Positions 25,686-34,421 of a DNA stretch of 38,046 nt are shown in pieces (the stretch's first letter is position 1; every line of letters begins with the position of its first letter). Made by a program: the position numbers and the translations under genes. Under the pieces are notes generated by a model. The model did no database searches. It saw only the letters and a program-made list of their open reading frames with translations, and was not told the DNA's origin. The DNA is from Algibacter sp. (GTDB lineage Bacteria; Bacteroidota; Bacteroidia; Flavobacteriales; Flavobacteriaceae): assembly GCF_029245835.1 (NCBI RefSeq), contig NZ_JAQWOO010000006.1:1-38046 (forward strand), given 5' to 3'.

Positions 25686-28600
25686 TTATTTAGTACCTAC
25701 GTAAAATGCTTTAGCGAAAGGTTCTAATCCACTATTTTTTAAATTTATAATATAAAAATATGTTCCATTTGGTACTTTATCTGCTCTACCAACAGATGAA
25801 TTATGAGCAAATCCATTCCAGTTATTTTGATAATTAGAATTGTCATAAATTTTTGCTCCCCAACGATTGAATATTTGTAATTCTACAGTAAAACCACAAG
25901 TTTCAACTCCTGAGATTGTAAAGAATTCATTATGTGTATCGCCATTTGGAGTAATTACTTTTGAAATAATTACATCTTCTCTTCCGCAAGGCAAAACAAT
26001 ACATTCATCATGAACTTCTATATTTACTTCGGTAGTATTTAAACAACCATTTTTAGAAATTGTATAACTAAACTTATAATTGCCTAGTACTACATTTTCA
26101 GGATCGAATATGCTTCCATTTAACCTTGCACTTCCTTCAATAACGATCCAATTTCCACCTGATTGATTATTTTCCAAGTAATCATCTAAGTTAATTGTTC
26201 CATTATCCGAGCAAGCTCTTTCACTAACAGAGGTTACAAAATCATTTAAAGTGACTGTAATTGTTTGGGTGAAAACTTTACTATTATTACAGCCGTCAGA
26301 TACTGTCCAGGTTCTTACTATTTCATAATCTGACGGATTATTTTCATCGAAAGAATTAGTTTCTTCAAATACTTCTGTCACATTATCTGAACAATTATCA
26401 GTAAAAATTATAGTTGGTATTTCTGGTATATTTTCACAATTAACACTTAATAAAGGTTCGATGATAGTAGTTGGCTCAGGAGCTTTTGTATCTACAACTG
26501 TTATTGTTTGTATATGTGTTGTTATTAATCCATTTTGATCTGTAGCAACCCATTTACGTTCTAAAGAATAATTGTATAAGCATGAACCATCAGTTCTTGT
26601 CTCTGTAAAAATTACATCAACATCTCCACAAGGGTCTGTTGCAGTTAAGGTTGCTGTATCAGGAACATTGCTACATTCAACAGTTTCATCAGTTGGCAGC
26701 GTTTCAACAAATACAGGATTTATATTATCAATAACGGTTACAGCTTGTGTACAGCTGGTTTGTAATCCTGCGCCATCAGTTACCGTCCACGTTACGGTGG
26801 TGGTGCCTAATGGGAAGGCTGCTGGTGCATCATTCGTTACTGAAGCTACAGAACAATTATCTGCTGTTATTGGAGTACCTAAAACTACAGTCGTAGCCTC
26901 ACAATTGGCATCTGCTACCGCATTGGTAATAGCTGCTGGACAGGTAATTGTTGGTGGGGTGGTATCAATAACCGTTACATCCTGTGTACAAGTCGTTTGT
27001 AATCCTGCGCCATCGGTTACCGTCCACGTGACTGTGGTGGTTCCTAATGGGAAGGCTGTTGGTGCATCATTCGATACATCTGCAACACTACAATTATCCG
27101 CTGTTGTTGGTGTGCCTAAGTTGACGGTCGTTGCTTCACAATTTGCATCTGCTACCGCATTGGTTATATCCGCTGGACAGGTGATTGTTGGTGGGGTGGT
27201 ATCAATAACCGTTACCGCTTGTGTACAAGTCGTTTGTAATCCTGCGCCATCGGTTACCGTCCACGTTACTGTGGTGGTGCCTAATGGGAAGGCTGCTGGG
27301 GCATCATTCGTTACTGAAGCTACAGAACAATTATCTCCTGTTGTTGGTGTGCCTAAAGCTACGGTGGTAGCCTCACAATTGGCATCTGCTACCGCATTGG
27401 TAATAGCTGCTGGACAGGTGATTGTTGGTGGGGTGGTATCAATAACGGTTGAAACTTCATAACTATCTGAAATAGTACATCCATTTATATCAGTAACTGT
27501 AACTGTATATGTTCCATCAGAAAGATTTGATAAATCCTCTGAAGTTTCAGAATTACTCCAAGCAAATGTATAAGGAGAGGTTCCTCCAGAAACAGTAATA
27601 TTTATTGTACCATTTGTATCTGATTCACATAAAACATCTGTTATAGTTCCCGTAAGTTCTAGATTATCTAAAACTATTGGATTATTCGTATTATAGCTAA
27701 TACAATCATTAAAAATATTAGAAATAGCTAAATTATAGTTTCCTTCTGACAGTCCGTTAAAATTAGGATCGACCTGAAATGTATTTCCGTTATCTATAGA
27801 ATATTCATATTCTGTACCTATGGGACTTGTTATTGAAATAGTAAAATCATCATTAGTAGATCCACAAGCAACTGCAAATTGAGGTTCGAGTGGTAAGTCA
27901 ACGTAGGACAAAGTTACTGTGGCTTGATCACAGACTGAAGTATTTGGAGCTGGTAAACACACTTCATATTCAAAAGTAACATCGCCAGTAAAACCAAAAC
28001 TAGGAACGAATGTATAGGAGCCATTTGTATTAAAAGTAAAAGATTGTCCAGCAGGAGTTGGACCAGATAATAAAGAGTAAGTTGAATTTTCAGGAACATT
28101 ATTACTTTGGTCAACATTACCATTATAAACCCCATTAATACATTCAATATCTTGTTGATCTACAGCATATTTTTGTAACAAGAAAATCTTCCCATCACCA
28201 TGATCACCTGAAGAAGCATTAAATTCTATTCTCGTGATTTTTGAACCGGTTGGAACAATATCACTAAGATAAAATAAGGCTATACCAATAGTTCCGTTAT
28301 TTTCAACAACACGTTCTGTTTTCCAGTAGTCTGAATTAGCATTAGGTGCTTGATTCGGAGGGAACTTTGGCCCCCATTGTGTCGAAGTTGGTCTTACAAA
28401 GGTTTCTCCTAAAAATTGATTTGGAATTCCTGTTGTAGTTGTACCATATACAGCTATATGAAAACAGTTATTTACATTACGTTCTGTTACTGCTAATACA
28501 CCACCCTCATTTGCTGGAATAGCGGGGTTATAAAATATACTTTGCTTTTGAGCATCTGTTGTGGAAACAGCTGCAAAATTATTACAAATATTACGTCCAT

Positions 28601-28988
28601 TTCGATTAGATGTAAAGTAATGATTATTATTCTTATCTTGAAAGGCTGAAAGAGCAATAGTGTTCCAATTCGCCACATTACTTGAATTAGCAAGCGTGGT
28701 TCCATTTTCCAATATTCTATTAGGACTATGACCATCTGGACCTAATCTTGTCATTTCATATCCGGTAGGTACTACAAATGTATTATACACACTACCATCA
28801 ATAGTAACCGATGCAATTGTAGCAGGGTCATTAGTATTAGTTTGTGTATCTGACCACTGAAATGTAACACCAGTTTGTATTGATGGTGATTGTTGCGCAA
28901 GTAACAAACCCGGCAAAATAATAACAAGGGCTAAAAAGATAGCTTTTGTAATGTTTAAGGCAGAAATATAACTGTAATTATTTTTCAT
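25686..28988 (-). CDS. Repeat adhesin with SprB/HYR repeats and type B sorting domain (module 2)
   Basis: 1100 residues. Signal peptide to about 32 (ends LLAQ); a unique N-terminal region about 33-290; a cadherin/VCBS-like domain about 295-365 (GNGSYTFVPSFGFTGDVTF-like); a SprB-type repeat about 440-515 (GTINITVSGGTSPYTFAWSN); three near-identical HYR units about 516-755 (DTTPPTITCPA... TTVTWTVTDGAG); further beta repeats; and a CHU_C type B sorting domain from about 1000 (VITPNGDTHNEFF, QIFNRWGAKIYDNS, VPNGTYFYIINL). It should be T9SS-exported and surface-bound. SprF- and PorE-like genes follow at once. Confidence 0.92.
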   Translation of the reverse strand: MKNNYSYISALNITKAIFLALVIILPGLLLAQQSPSIQTGVTFQWSDTQTNTNDPATIASVTIDGSVYNTFVVPTGYEMTRLGPDGHSPNRILENGTTLANSSNVANWNTIALSAFQDKNNNHYFTSNRNGRNICNNFAAVSTTDAQKQSIFYNPAIPANEGGVLAVTERNVNNCFHIAVYGTTTTGIPNQFLGETFVRPTSTQWGPKFPPNQAPNANSDYWKTERVVENNGTIGIALFYLSDIVPTGSKITRIEFNASSGDHGDGKIFLLQKYAVDQQDIECINGVYNGNVDQSNNVPENSTYSLLSGPTPAGQSFTFNTNGSYTFVPSFGFTGDVTFEYEVCLPAPNTSVCDQATVTLSYVDLPLEPQFAVACGSTNDDFTISITSPIGTEYEYSIDNGNTFQVDPNFNGLSEGNYNLAISNIFNDCISYNTNNPIVLDNLELTGTITDVLCESDTNGTINITVSGGTSPYTFAWSNSETSEDLSNLSDGTYTVTVTDINGCTISDSYEVSTVIDTTPPTITCPAAITNAVADANCEATTVALGTPTTGDNCSVASVTNDAPAAFPLGTTTVTWTVTDGAGLQTTCTQAVTVIDTTPPTITCPADITNAVADANCEATTVNLGTPTTADNCSVADVSNDAPTAFPLGTTTVTWTVTDGAGLQTTCTQDVTVIDTTPPTITCPAAITNAVADANCEATTVVLGTPITADNCSVASVTNDAPAAFPLGTTTVTWTVTDGAGLQTSCTQAVTVIDNINPVFVETLPTDETVECSNVPDTATLTATDPCGDVDVIFTETRTDGSCLYNYSLERKWVATDQNGLITTHIQTITVVDTKAPEPTTIIEPLLSVNCENIPEIPTIIFTDNCSDNVTEVFEETNSFDENNPSDYEIVRTWTVSDGCNNSKVFTQTITVTLNDFVTSVSERACSDNGTINLDDYLENNQSGGNWIVIEGSARLNGSIFDPENVVLGNYKFSYTISKNGCLNTTEVNIEVHDECIVLPCGREDVIISKVITPNGDTHNEFFTISGVETCGFTVELQIFNRWGAKIYDNSNYQNNWNGFAHNSSVGRADKVPNGTYFYIINLKNSGLEPFAKAFYVGTK
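26725..27440 (-). repeat. 237-bp HYR-encoding tandem repeats
   Basis: Three near-identical units of 237 bp (79 residues); the boundary motif GTATCAATAAC starts at 26962, 27199 and 27436. Differences are few and mostly single bases, so the repeats are young or homogenised by conversion. Confidence 0.9.
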
Positions 28989-29338
28989 ATTATTTTAAAT
29001 AAAACCTACATAATACTTATTGAAACAAGAATTAAATAGTTTGTAATCAAATGCTTAGCATTTCTTAGAACTAGTTATTTCGAATAACAACGTTATTTTT
29101 TAATAAAAAAGAGGGATATATTATTACCTTAAATGTAATAATAGAAAGATTAATACTTCTTTGATTTGGGTACATAATATTTTATTTTTTTCAAGTTAAA
29201 ACTTGGTAGGTGGAACAAAAAACGTGATATCTTATTGTTTAAACAACTGTTAATGTGCTTGTTATAGATTTATTAATTTTTTAGATTTATAATTTTACTT
29301 ATTTTTACATACATTTATTAAGCAAATAAAATTCTTTT
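28989..29338. other. Divergent intergenic region between adhesin 2 and sixA
   Basis: AT-rich, with no open frame worth calling and no exact TAnnTTTG box for the adhesin on the minus strand. A local palindrome-rich stretch near 29079-29105 (TTATTTCGAATAA and AACGTT) may be regulatory. The sixA-proximal end carries the TCGA array listed separately. Confidence 0.4.
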
Positions 29339-29386
29339 TATCGAGAAAAACAACTTTTTATCGATAAAAAGTGCTTTTAATCGAAT
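29333..29386. promoter_or_regulatory. TCGA-box array between adhesin module 2 and sixA
   Basis: TCGA cores at 29341, 29361 and 29381, exactly 20 bp apart, in the contexts TTTTTATCGAGAAAAA, TTTTTATCGATAAAAA and TTTTAATCGAATATTTT. The last box ends 6 bases before the sixA start codon, which is odd for an activator of sixA and leaves open that it serves the divergent adhesin module. The core is palindromic, so the strand is undefined. Confidence 0.5.
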
Positions 29387-29389
29387 ATT

Positions 29390-29878
29390 TTGAAGAAATT
29401 AATTTTAGTAAGACACGCAAAATCATCATGGGAATATGATGTAAAAGATCATCAAAGACCACTAAAAGATAGAGGGTATATTGATGCAAATCTAGTATCA
29501 AATACTATGAAATCAGTAGGTTTTATAGTTGATTCAGTAATTTCTAGTGATGCCGTACGCACAAAAACCACAGCAGAAATTTTTATTTCAAACTTAGAAA
29601 TAGAAGAAAACATAGTAGAATTTAACTATAATCTATACGATTTTGCAGGAACTGATTTATTAAAAGTCATAACATCTTGTGATGACTCTATAAATACGCT
29701 TATGATTTTTGGTCATAATAATGCCTTAACAGCCTTTGTAAATACTTATGGTGATACATATATTGATAATGTTCCTACAAGTGGCATGGTAGCTATAGAA
29801 TTTGATATCGATAAATGGAGCAAACTAAAACCAGGTAAAACTTATAAAACAATATTTCCAAGAGATTTAAAAGATTAA
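29390..29878 (+). CDS. sixA: SixA-like histidine phosphatase
   Basis: 162 residues of the RHG histidine-phosphatase family in its short SixA form. Motifs: LILVRHAKSSW with the phospho-accepting His at residue 9, SSDAVRTKTTAEIF with the second Arg, and FGHNNALTAFV with the second catalytic His. The start is a TTG at 29390, giving MKKLILVRHAKSSW, which fits family alignments; no ATG is available nearby. SixA dephosphorylates phosphohistidine in phosphorelay or PTS proteins. It lies 121 bases upstream of ppk1. Confidence 0.88.
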   Translation: MKKLILVRHAKSSWEYDVKDHQRPLKDRGYIDANLVSNTMKSVGFIVDSVISSDAVRTKTTAEIFISNLEIEENIVEFNYNLYDFAGTDLLKVITSCDDSINTLMIFGHNNALTAFVNTYGDTYIDNVPTSGMVAIEFDIDKWSKLKPGKTYKTIFPRDLKD

Positions 29879-29943
29879 GAGTTTGCAATAGTTATCTCAA
29901 AAAGAAATGTTTAAATGTTATAATAGCTTAAAGCTGAAAACAA

Positions 29944-29972
29944 GTGTTTTTTATATAAATAGAATATATTTG
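29944..29972 (+). promoter_or_regulatory. ppk1 promoter (Bacteroidota type)
   Basis: TATATTTG at 29965-29972 is an exact TAnnTTTG box 27 bases before the ppk1 ATG. A T-rich tract near 29945-29952 is at the right place for a weak -33 element. Confidence 0.6.
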
Positions 29973-29999
29973 TTAACTAGTTAGTGAAAGGAAAATATA

Positions 30000-32066
30000 A
30001 TGACAAAAACTGAAAATCTGAATACAAATAGTTACGTAAATAGAGAGATTAGTTGGCTTCAATTCAATGCAAGAGTACTTCAAGAAGCATCAGATGAAAC
30101 AGTTCCTTTGATAGAAAGATTACGCTTTTTAGGTATTTTCTCCAATAATCTAGATGAATTTTTTAAAGTACGCTACGCTACAGTTAAGCGTATTGTTGAG
30201 GCTGGTAAAGGTGGAAAAAGTGAATTAGGTGGTATTAAGGCAAAGGAACTGCTTGATATTATCACACAAATTGTTATTAAGCAACAAACCGAAAGTGTTG
30301 AGATTTTAAATACCATAGATAAAAAACTAAAAGAAGAAAATATTTATGTTATAGACGAAACTCAAATTGATGAAAAGCAAGACGAGTATCTGAAAGCTTA
30401 TTTTTATAAAACGGTTAGTCCTGCATTAGTTACCATAATTCTTAATGACGCTGTAGTACTACCAAACCTAAAAGATAGTGCAGCATATTTGGCAGTAAGG
30501 ATGCTTATGTCTGGCGATAAAAATCAATTTGCATTAATTGAAATACCAAAATCTGTAAATCGATTTATAGAACTTCCAAAACAAGGCGACAAGAATTACA
30601 TAATAATGGTAGACGATTTATTGCGCTATTGTTTAGAAGATATTTTTAACATATTTGATTATAGTTCGATTTCTGCACACATGATTAAAATTACCAGAGA
30701 TGGTGAGCTTGATTTTGAAAGTGATTTGAGTAAAAGTTTTATTGAGAAAATATCAGACAGTGTTAAAGATCGTCAAATAGGAGAACCCGTAAGGTTTGTT
30801 TATGATAAAACCATTCCTGAAGAAACATTACTATTTTTAATGTCTAAAATGAGTATTGATGATACAGATAGTATTATTCCAGGAGGGCGTTACCATAACA
30901 GACGTGATTATATGGGGTTTCCTAGTTTAGGCAGGACAGATCTTATGTATGAAAAAATTGAACCACTTCCTATTAAAGGTTTAAGTATGCAGGATAGTAT
31001 CTTTAATGCGATTGCAGAAAAAGATTATTTACTTCATACGCCATATCAAACCTTCTCTTATGTGGTTAAGTTTTTAAGAGAAGCAGCTTTAGATCCAAAA
31101 GTAAAAACTATAAAAATTACAATTTACAGGTTAGCTGAAATTTCACATGTAGCAAGTTCACTTATAAATGCGGCAATAAATGGTAAATTAGTTACAGTTT
31201 CCATAGAACTTCGTGCAAGATTTGATGAGCAAGCAAATATCAATTATGCGCAACAAATGAAAGATGAGGGGGTCAATTTAATTTTTGGTGTTGCAGGTCT
31301 TAAAGTACATAGTAAAATGTGTGTTATTGAGCGTGAAGAAGGGAAAAAACTAAAACGCTATGGTTTTATTAGCACAGGTAATTTTAATGAGTCTACTGCT
31401 AAAATATATACAGATTACACGCTTTTCACATCTAATAAAAAGATTTTAAAGGATGTTAGTAAGATTTTTAATTTTTTTGATACAAACTATAGAATTTTTA
31501 AATACAGACACCTCATTGTCTCGCCACATTCCACAAAAAATGCTGTTTTTAAATTAATCAATAACGAAATAGAAAACGTAAAACAAGGTAAGGAGGGGCT
31601 TATTAGACTAAAAATGAATAGTATTTCAAGTTACCCAATGATTGATAAACTTTATGAAGCAAGTAGAGCTGGAGTTAAAATTCAAATGATTGTTAGAGGT
31701 ATTTGCTGTTTAATCCCCGGTATTAAAGGCATGAGCGAAAATATTGAAGCTATTAGCGTTGTGGATAAATTTTTAGAACACTCAAGAATTTATATATTTG
31801 GTAACAACGGCGATTCAAAATTATACATTTCTTCAGCAGATTGGATGACTAGAAACATAGAAAATAGAGTAGAGGTAAGTTGTCCTATTTATGATGAAGA
31901 CATAAAAAAAGAAATCATAGACACTTTTAATATCAGCTGGTGTGATAATGTTAAAGCTAGAATATTAAGCGACTCTCAAGAAAATGAATACAGAAAAAAT
32001 GATATAGAAAAAGTGAGATCCCAATTTGCAACTTACGATTATTACTTAAAAAAAATAAAAGAATAG
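30000..32066 (+). CDS. ppk1: Polyphosphate kinase 1
   Basis: 688 residues, normal PPK1 length. It polymerises the gamma-phosphate of ATP into polyphosphate. N-domain motif REISWLQFNARVL at about residue 15; FLGIFSNNLDEFFKVR; head domain; then the two PLD-like catalytic domains with VAGLKVHSKMCVIE (the autophosphorylated His), FISTGNFNESTAKIYTDY, IVRGICCLIPG, and SADWMTRNIENRVEV. All signature residues are kept. The next gene, ppx, starts 1 base after the stop, so synthesis and degradation enzymes are co-transcribed. Confidence 0.97.
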   Translation: MTKTENLNTNSYVNREISWLQFNARVLQEASDETVPLIERLRFLGIFSNNLDEFFKVRYATVKRIVEAGKGGKSELGGIKAKELLDIITQIVIKQQTESVEILNTIDKKLKEENIYVIDETQIDEKQDEYLKAYFYKTVSPALVTIILNDAVVLPNLKDSAAYLAVRMLMSGDKNQFALIEIPKSVNRFIELPKQGDKNYIIMVDDLLRYCLEDIFNIFDYSSISAHMIKITRDGELDFESDLSKSFIEKISDSVKDRQIGEPVRFVYDKTIPEETLLFLMSKMSIDDTDSIIPGGRYHNRRDYMGFPSLGRTDLMYEKIEPLPIKGLSMQDSIFNAIAEKDYLLHTPYQTFSYVVKFLREAALDPKVKTIKITIYRLAEISHVASSLINAAINGKLVTVSIELRARFDEQANINYAQQMKDEGVNLIFGVAGLKVHSKMCVIEREEGKKLKRYGFISTGNFNESTAKIYTDYTLFTSNKKILKDVSKIFNFFDTNYRIFKYRHLIVSPHSTKNAVFKLINNEIENVKQGKEGLIRLKMNSISSYPMIDKLYEASRAGVKIQMIVRGICCLIPGIKGMSENIEAISVVDKFLEHSRIYIFGNNGDSKLYISSADWMTRNIENRVEVSCPIYDEDIKKEIIDTFNISWCDNVKARILSDSQENEYRKNDIEKVRSQFATYDYYLKKIKE

Positions 32067-32067
32067 A

Positions 32068-32973
32068 ATGCTTTCAATAAAAAAATATGCAGCCATCGAT
32101 ATTGGTTCAAATGCCGTAAGATTACTTATTTCAAATATCATTGAACAAAAAGGGAAACCCGTTCAATTTAAAAAAAACTCTCTGGTTCGTGTTCCTATTC
32201 GTTTAGGAGCAGATGTTTTTATAAAGAATAAAATTTCTAAAGAAAACACACAACGTATTTTAGATACTATGCTGGCATTTAGATTGATTATGAAATCTCA
32301 CAAGGTACTTAAATACAAAGCTTGTGCTACATCTGCGATGCGAGAATCTGCTAATGGCAAAAAAATAGTAGACTTAGTTTTAGAGCATGCCGGAATAAGT
32401 ATTGATGTTATTGATGGCGAAGAAGAAGCTGCTATAATTGCTGCAACTGATTTAAACAAGTTTATCGATCCAAATAAAACATATTTATATGTAGATGTTG
32501 GTGGTGGAAGTACAGAGTTTACAATTATTTACCAAGGCAGTCAAGTAGCTTCTAGATCTTTTAAAATAGGAACCGTAAGATTATTGAACGATATGGTTAA
32601 AAAAGAAACCTGGCAAGAATTGCAAGAGTGGATTGGAAATCATGTAAAAGCGTATGATAAAATAGATGTTTTAGGATCTGGTGGAAACATTAATAAAATC
32701 TTTAAAGTCTCAGGGAAAGCCATGGGGAAACCACTTTCTTTTTTTTATATGACCTCCTATTACAATATGCTTCAAACCTATTCTTATGAAGAGCGAATAA
32801 CCGAATTATCATTAAATCAAGATAGAGCAGATGTTATTATTCCTGCTATGCGTATTTATCTTTCGGCTATGAAATGGAGTGGCGCAAAAAACATCTATGT
32901 ACCTAAAATTGGGCTTGCAGATGGTATTATAAAAAGCATCTACTATGATACGGTTTCTAGCAATACACAGTAA
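32068..32973 (+). CDS. ppx: Ppx/GppA-family exopolyphosphatase
   Basis: 301 residues, the short two-domain actin-like ATPase form without the C-terminal HD domain of E. coli Ppx. Motifs: AAIDIGSNAVRLLI (phosphate loop 1), ATSAMRESANG, GEEEAAI, YVDVGGGSTEFTI (phosphate loop 2) and LGSGGNINKIFK. It hydrolyses terminal phosphates of polyphosphate or the 5' phosphate of pppGpp. It is coupled to ppk1 (1-base gap). Confidence 0.92.
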   Translation: MLSIKKYAAIDIGSNAVRLLISNIIEQKGKPVQFKKNSLVRVPIRLGADVFIKNKISKENTQRILDTMLAFRLIMKSHKVLKYKACATSAMRESANGKKIVDLVLEHAGISIDVIDGEEEAAIIAATDLNKFIDPNKTYLYVDVGGGSTEFTIIYQGSQVASRSFKIGTVRLLNDMVKKETWQELQEWIGNHVKAYDKIDVLGSGGNINKIFKVSGKAMGKPLSFFYMTSYYNMLQTYSYEERITELSLNQDRADVIIPAMRIYLSAMKWSGAKNIYVPKIGLADGIIKSIYYDTVSSNTQ

Positions 32974-33162
32974 AATTTTGCACTTTAACTTGTATACTTG
33001 TTGGTTTTTAAATTTATAATATATATTCGTACCTGCATAATTACTATTAATAATAACCCAAATCTATTAATATTGAAATAAGCCTATATACACTGTTGCC
33101 CTCAACTTCACTATATTTTGGCAAATGACATCTGATAGATTAAATTAAAAATAAATAAACAG

Positions 33163-33765
33163 ATGAAAAAATTACTACTATTAACAGTATTATTTGGTTT
33201 TTCATTTCATGGATTTTCTCAAGATAACGAAACCATTACAGCTTCAGAAAAAGTTATAGATTCTGCAAAGGTTCAAGAAAAATGGTCTGCATCAAGTGGC
33301 ATAAAATATGGTATTAGAGGTGGTTACACTATTTCTCACTTAGATTTTGAAACAGACCCTATGGGTGAAAACAAACATAGAAACAGTATGTATGTTGGTT
33401 TTTTTGCAAGTATTGGTTTATCTAGAACATTATCTTTAATGCCAGAAATACAGTTTTCTGCTGAAGGTGCAAATGCCGAACCTCTGCATTTAGATTATAT
33501 TCAAATGCCTGTTTTATTTAGATTCAGGTTTAGTGAAAAATTCCACGCAGGACTAGGTCCGCAAATTGGATTGAAGGTTCATAAAACAGATGATGGCTTG
33601 AAAAATCTAGGGTATTCAGCAGTTATTGGTGCCGACTATAAAATTAACTATGCACTTTTTGTGGATGTTAGATATAACTATGGTATTAGAAATGTTTTTG
33701 ATGAGGTATCAGGTATTGTTGCAAAAAATAGAACTATTCAATTAGGTGTTGGTTATAAGTTCTAA
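33163..33765 (+). CDS. Outer-membrane beta-barrel protein
   Basis: 200 residues with signal peptide (MKKLLLLTVLFGFSFHGFSQ). Residues about 50-200 alternate as amphipathic strands (YGIRGGYTISHLDF, MYVGFFASIGLSRTLSLMPE, LFVDVRYNYGI) and end in an aromatic (LGVGYKF), as in OmpW/PorT-like small barrels (PF13568-type). Substrate unknown. Its 189-base upstream gap contains a near-consensus -7 box (TATATTTTG). It converges with the hydroxylase gene, 7 bases between stops, with no obvious terminator. Confidence 0.85.
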   Translation: MKKLLLLTVLFGFSFHGFSQDNETITASEKVIDSAKVQEKWSASSGIKYGIRGGYTISHLDFETDPMGENKHRNSMYVGFFASIGLSRTLSLMPEIQFSAEGANAEPLHLDYIQMPVLFRFRFSEKFHAGLGPQIGLKVHKTDDGLKNLGYSAVIGADYKINYALFVDVRYNYGIRNVFDEVSGIVAKNRTIQLGVGYKF

Positions 33766-33772
33766 TATGGTT

Positions 33773-34354
33773 TTAACCGTGAATAGCTTCGCTAGTTCCT
33801 AAATTACTTATAATTTTACTCTCATATTCAAGAAGTTGCTGCCATTTGGTATCAACTTCTTTTTTTTCGCCATATTGTCTCGCAAAACCTAAAAACATGG
33901 TATAATGGTTGGCTTCGCTTACCATCAGATTCCTATAAAACTCCGCTAATTCTTTATCTTCTAGTGCTTCTGAAAGTAGTCTAAAACGCTCGCAACTTCT
34001 TGCTTCTATTAAGGCAGCGTATAATAAACGATGGACCAATTGTGTGGTTCTACTTCCCCCTTTAGGGAAAAACTTTAAAAGCTCTATCACATAATCATCG
34101 CGTCTGTCTCTGCCTAAAGTCCAGCCACGTGCTATAATTTTATCATGCACCATTTTAAAATGACTGATTTCTTCTTTTACTAGAGCCACCATCTCTTGAA
34201 CCAACTCTGTATATTCAGGAAAACTCACTATTAGCGAAATAGCTGTACTGGTTGCTTTTTGTTCGCAAAAAGCATGGTCGGTAAGAATTTCTTCAATATT
34301 TTTTTCAACAATATTTACCCATCGAGGGTCTGTCGGTAATTTTAATCCTAGCAT
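33773..34354 (-). CDS. miaE: tRNA-(ms2io6A)-hydroxylase (MiaE-like)
   Basis: 193 residues, ferritin-like four-helix bundle. Di-iron ligands are visible: E in DHAFCEQKA, EEISHF (ExxH), E in LIEARSCERF and SEANHY (ExxH). MiaE hydroxylates the isopentenyl chain of the modified adenosine at tRNA position 37. Length and motifs are normal. Confidence 0.92.
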   Translation of the reverse strand: MLGLKLPTDPRWVNIVEKNIEEILTDHAFCEQKATSTAISLIVSFPEYTELVQEMVALVKEEISHFKMVHDKIIARGWTLGRDRRDDYVIELLKFFPKGGSRTTQLVHRLLYAALIEARSCERFRLLSEALEDKELAEFYRNLMVSEANHYTMFLGFARQYGEKKEVDTKWQQLLEYESKIISNLGTSEAIHG

Positions 34355-34421
34355 AAGTTTTATTATAATTAACTAATTTAACAATAAATATAACATAACT
34401 AATTTGTTGTTAAACCACATC

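Noticed and set aside
26572-27462. Long plus-strand open frame of 296 codons
   Set aside because: It is the antisense reading of the HYR repeats; openness follows from the Thr/Val codons of the real gene. No start signal or promoter.
15822-28988. CRISPR or other short-repeat array
   Set aside because: The repeats are 228-246 bp, in frame and coding for beta-sandwich domains; there are no short repeats with unique spacers.
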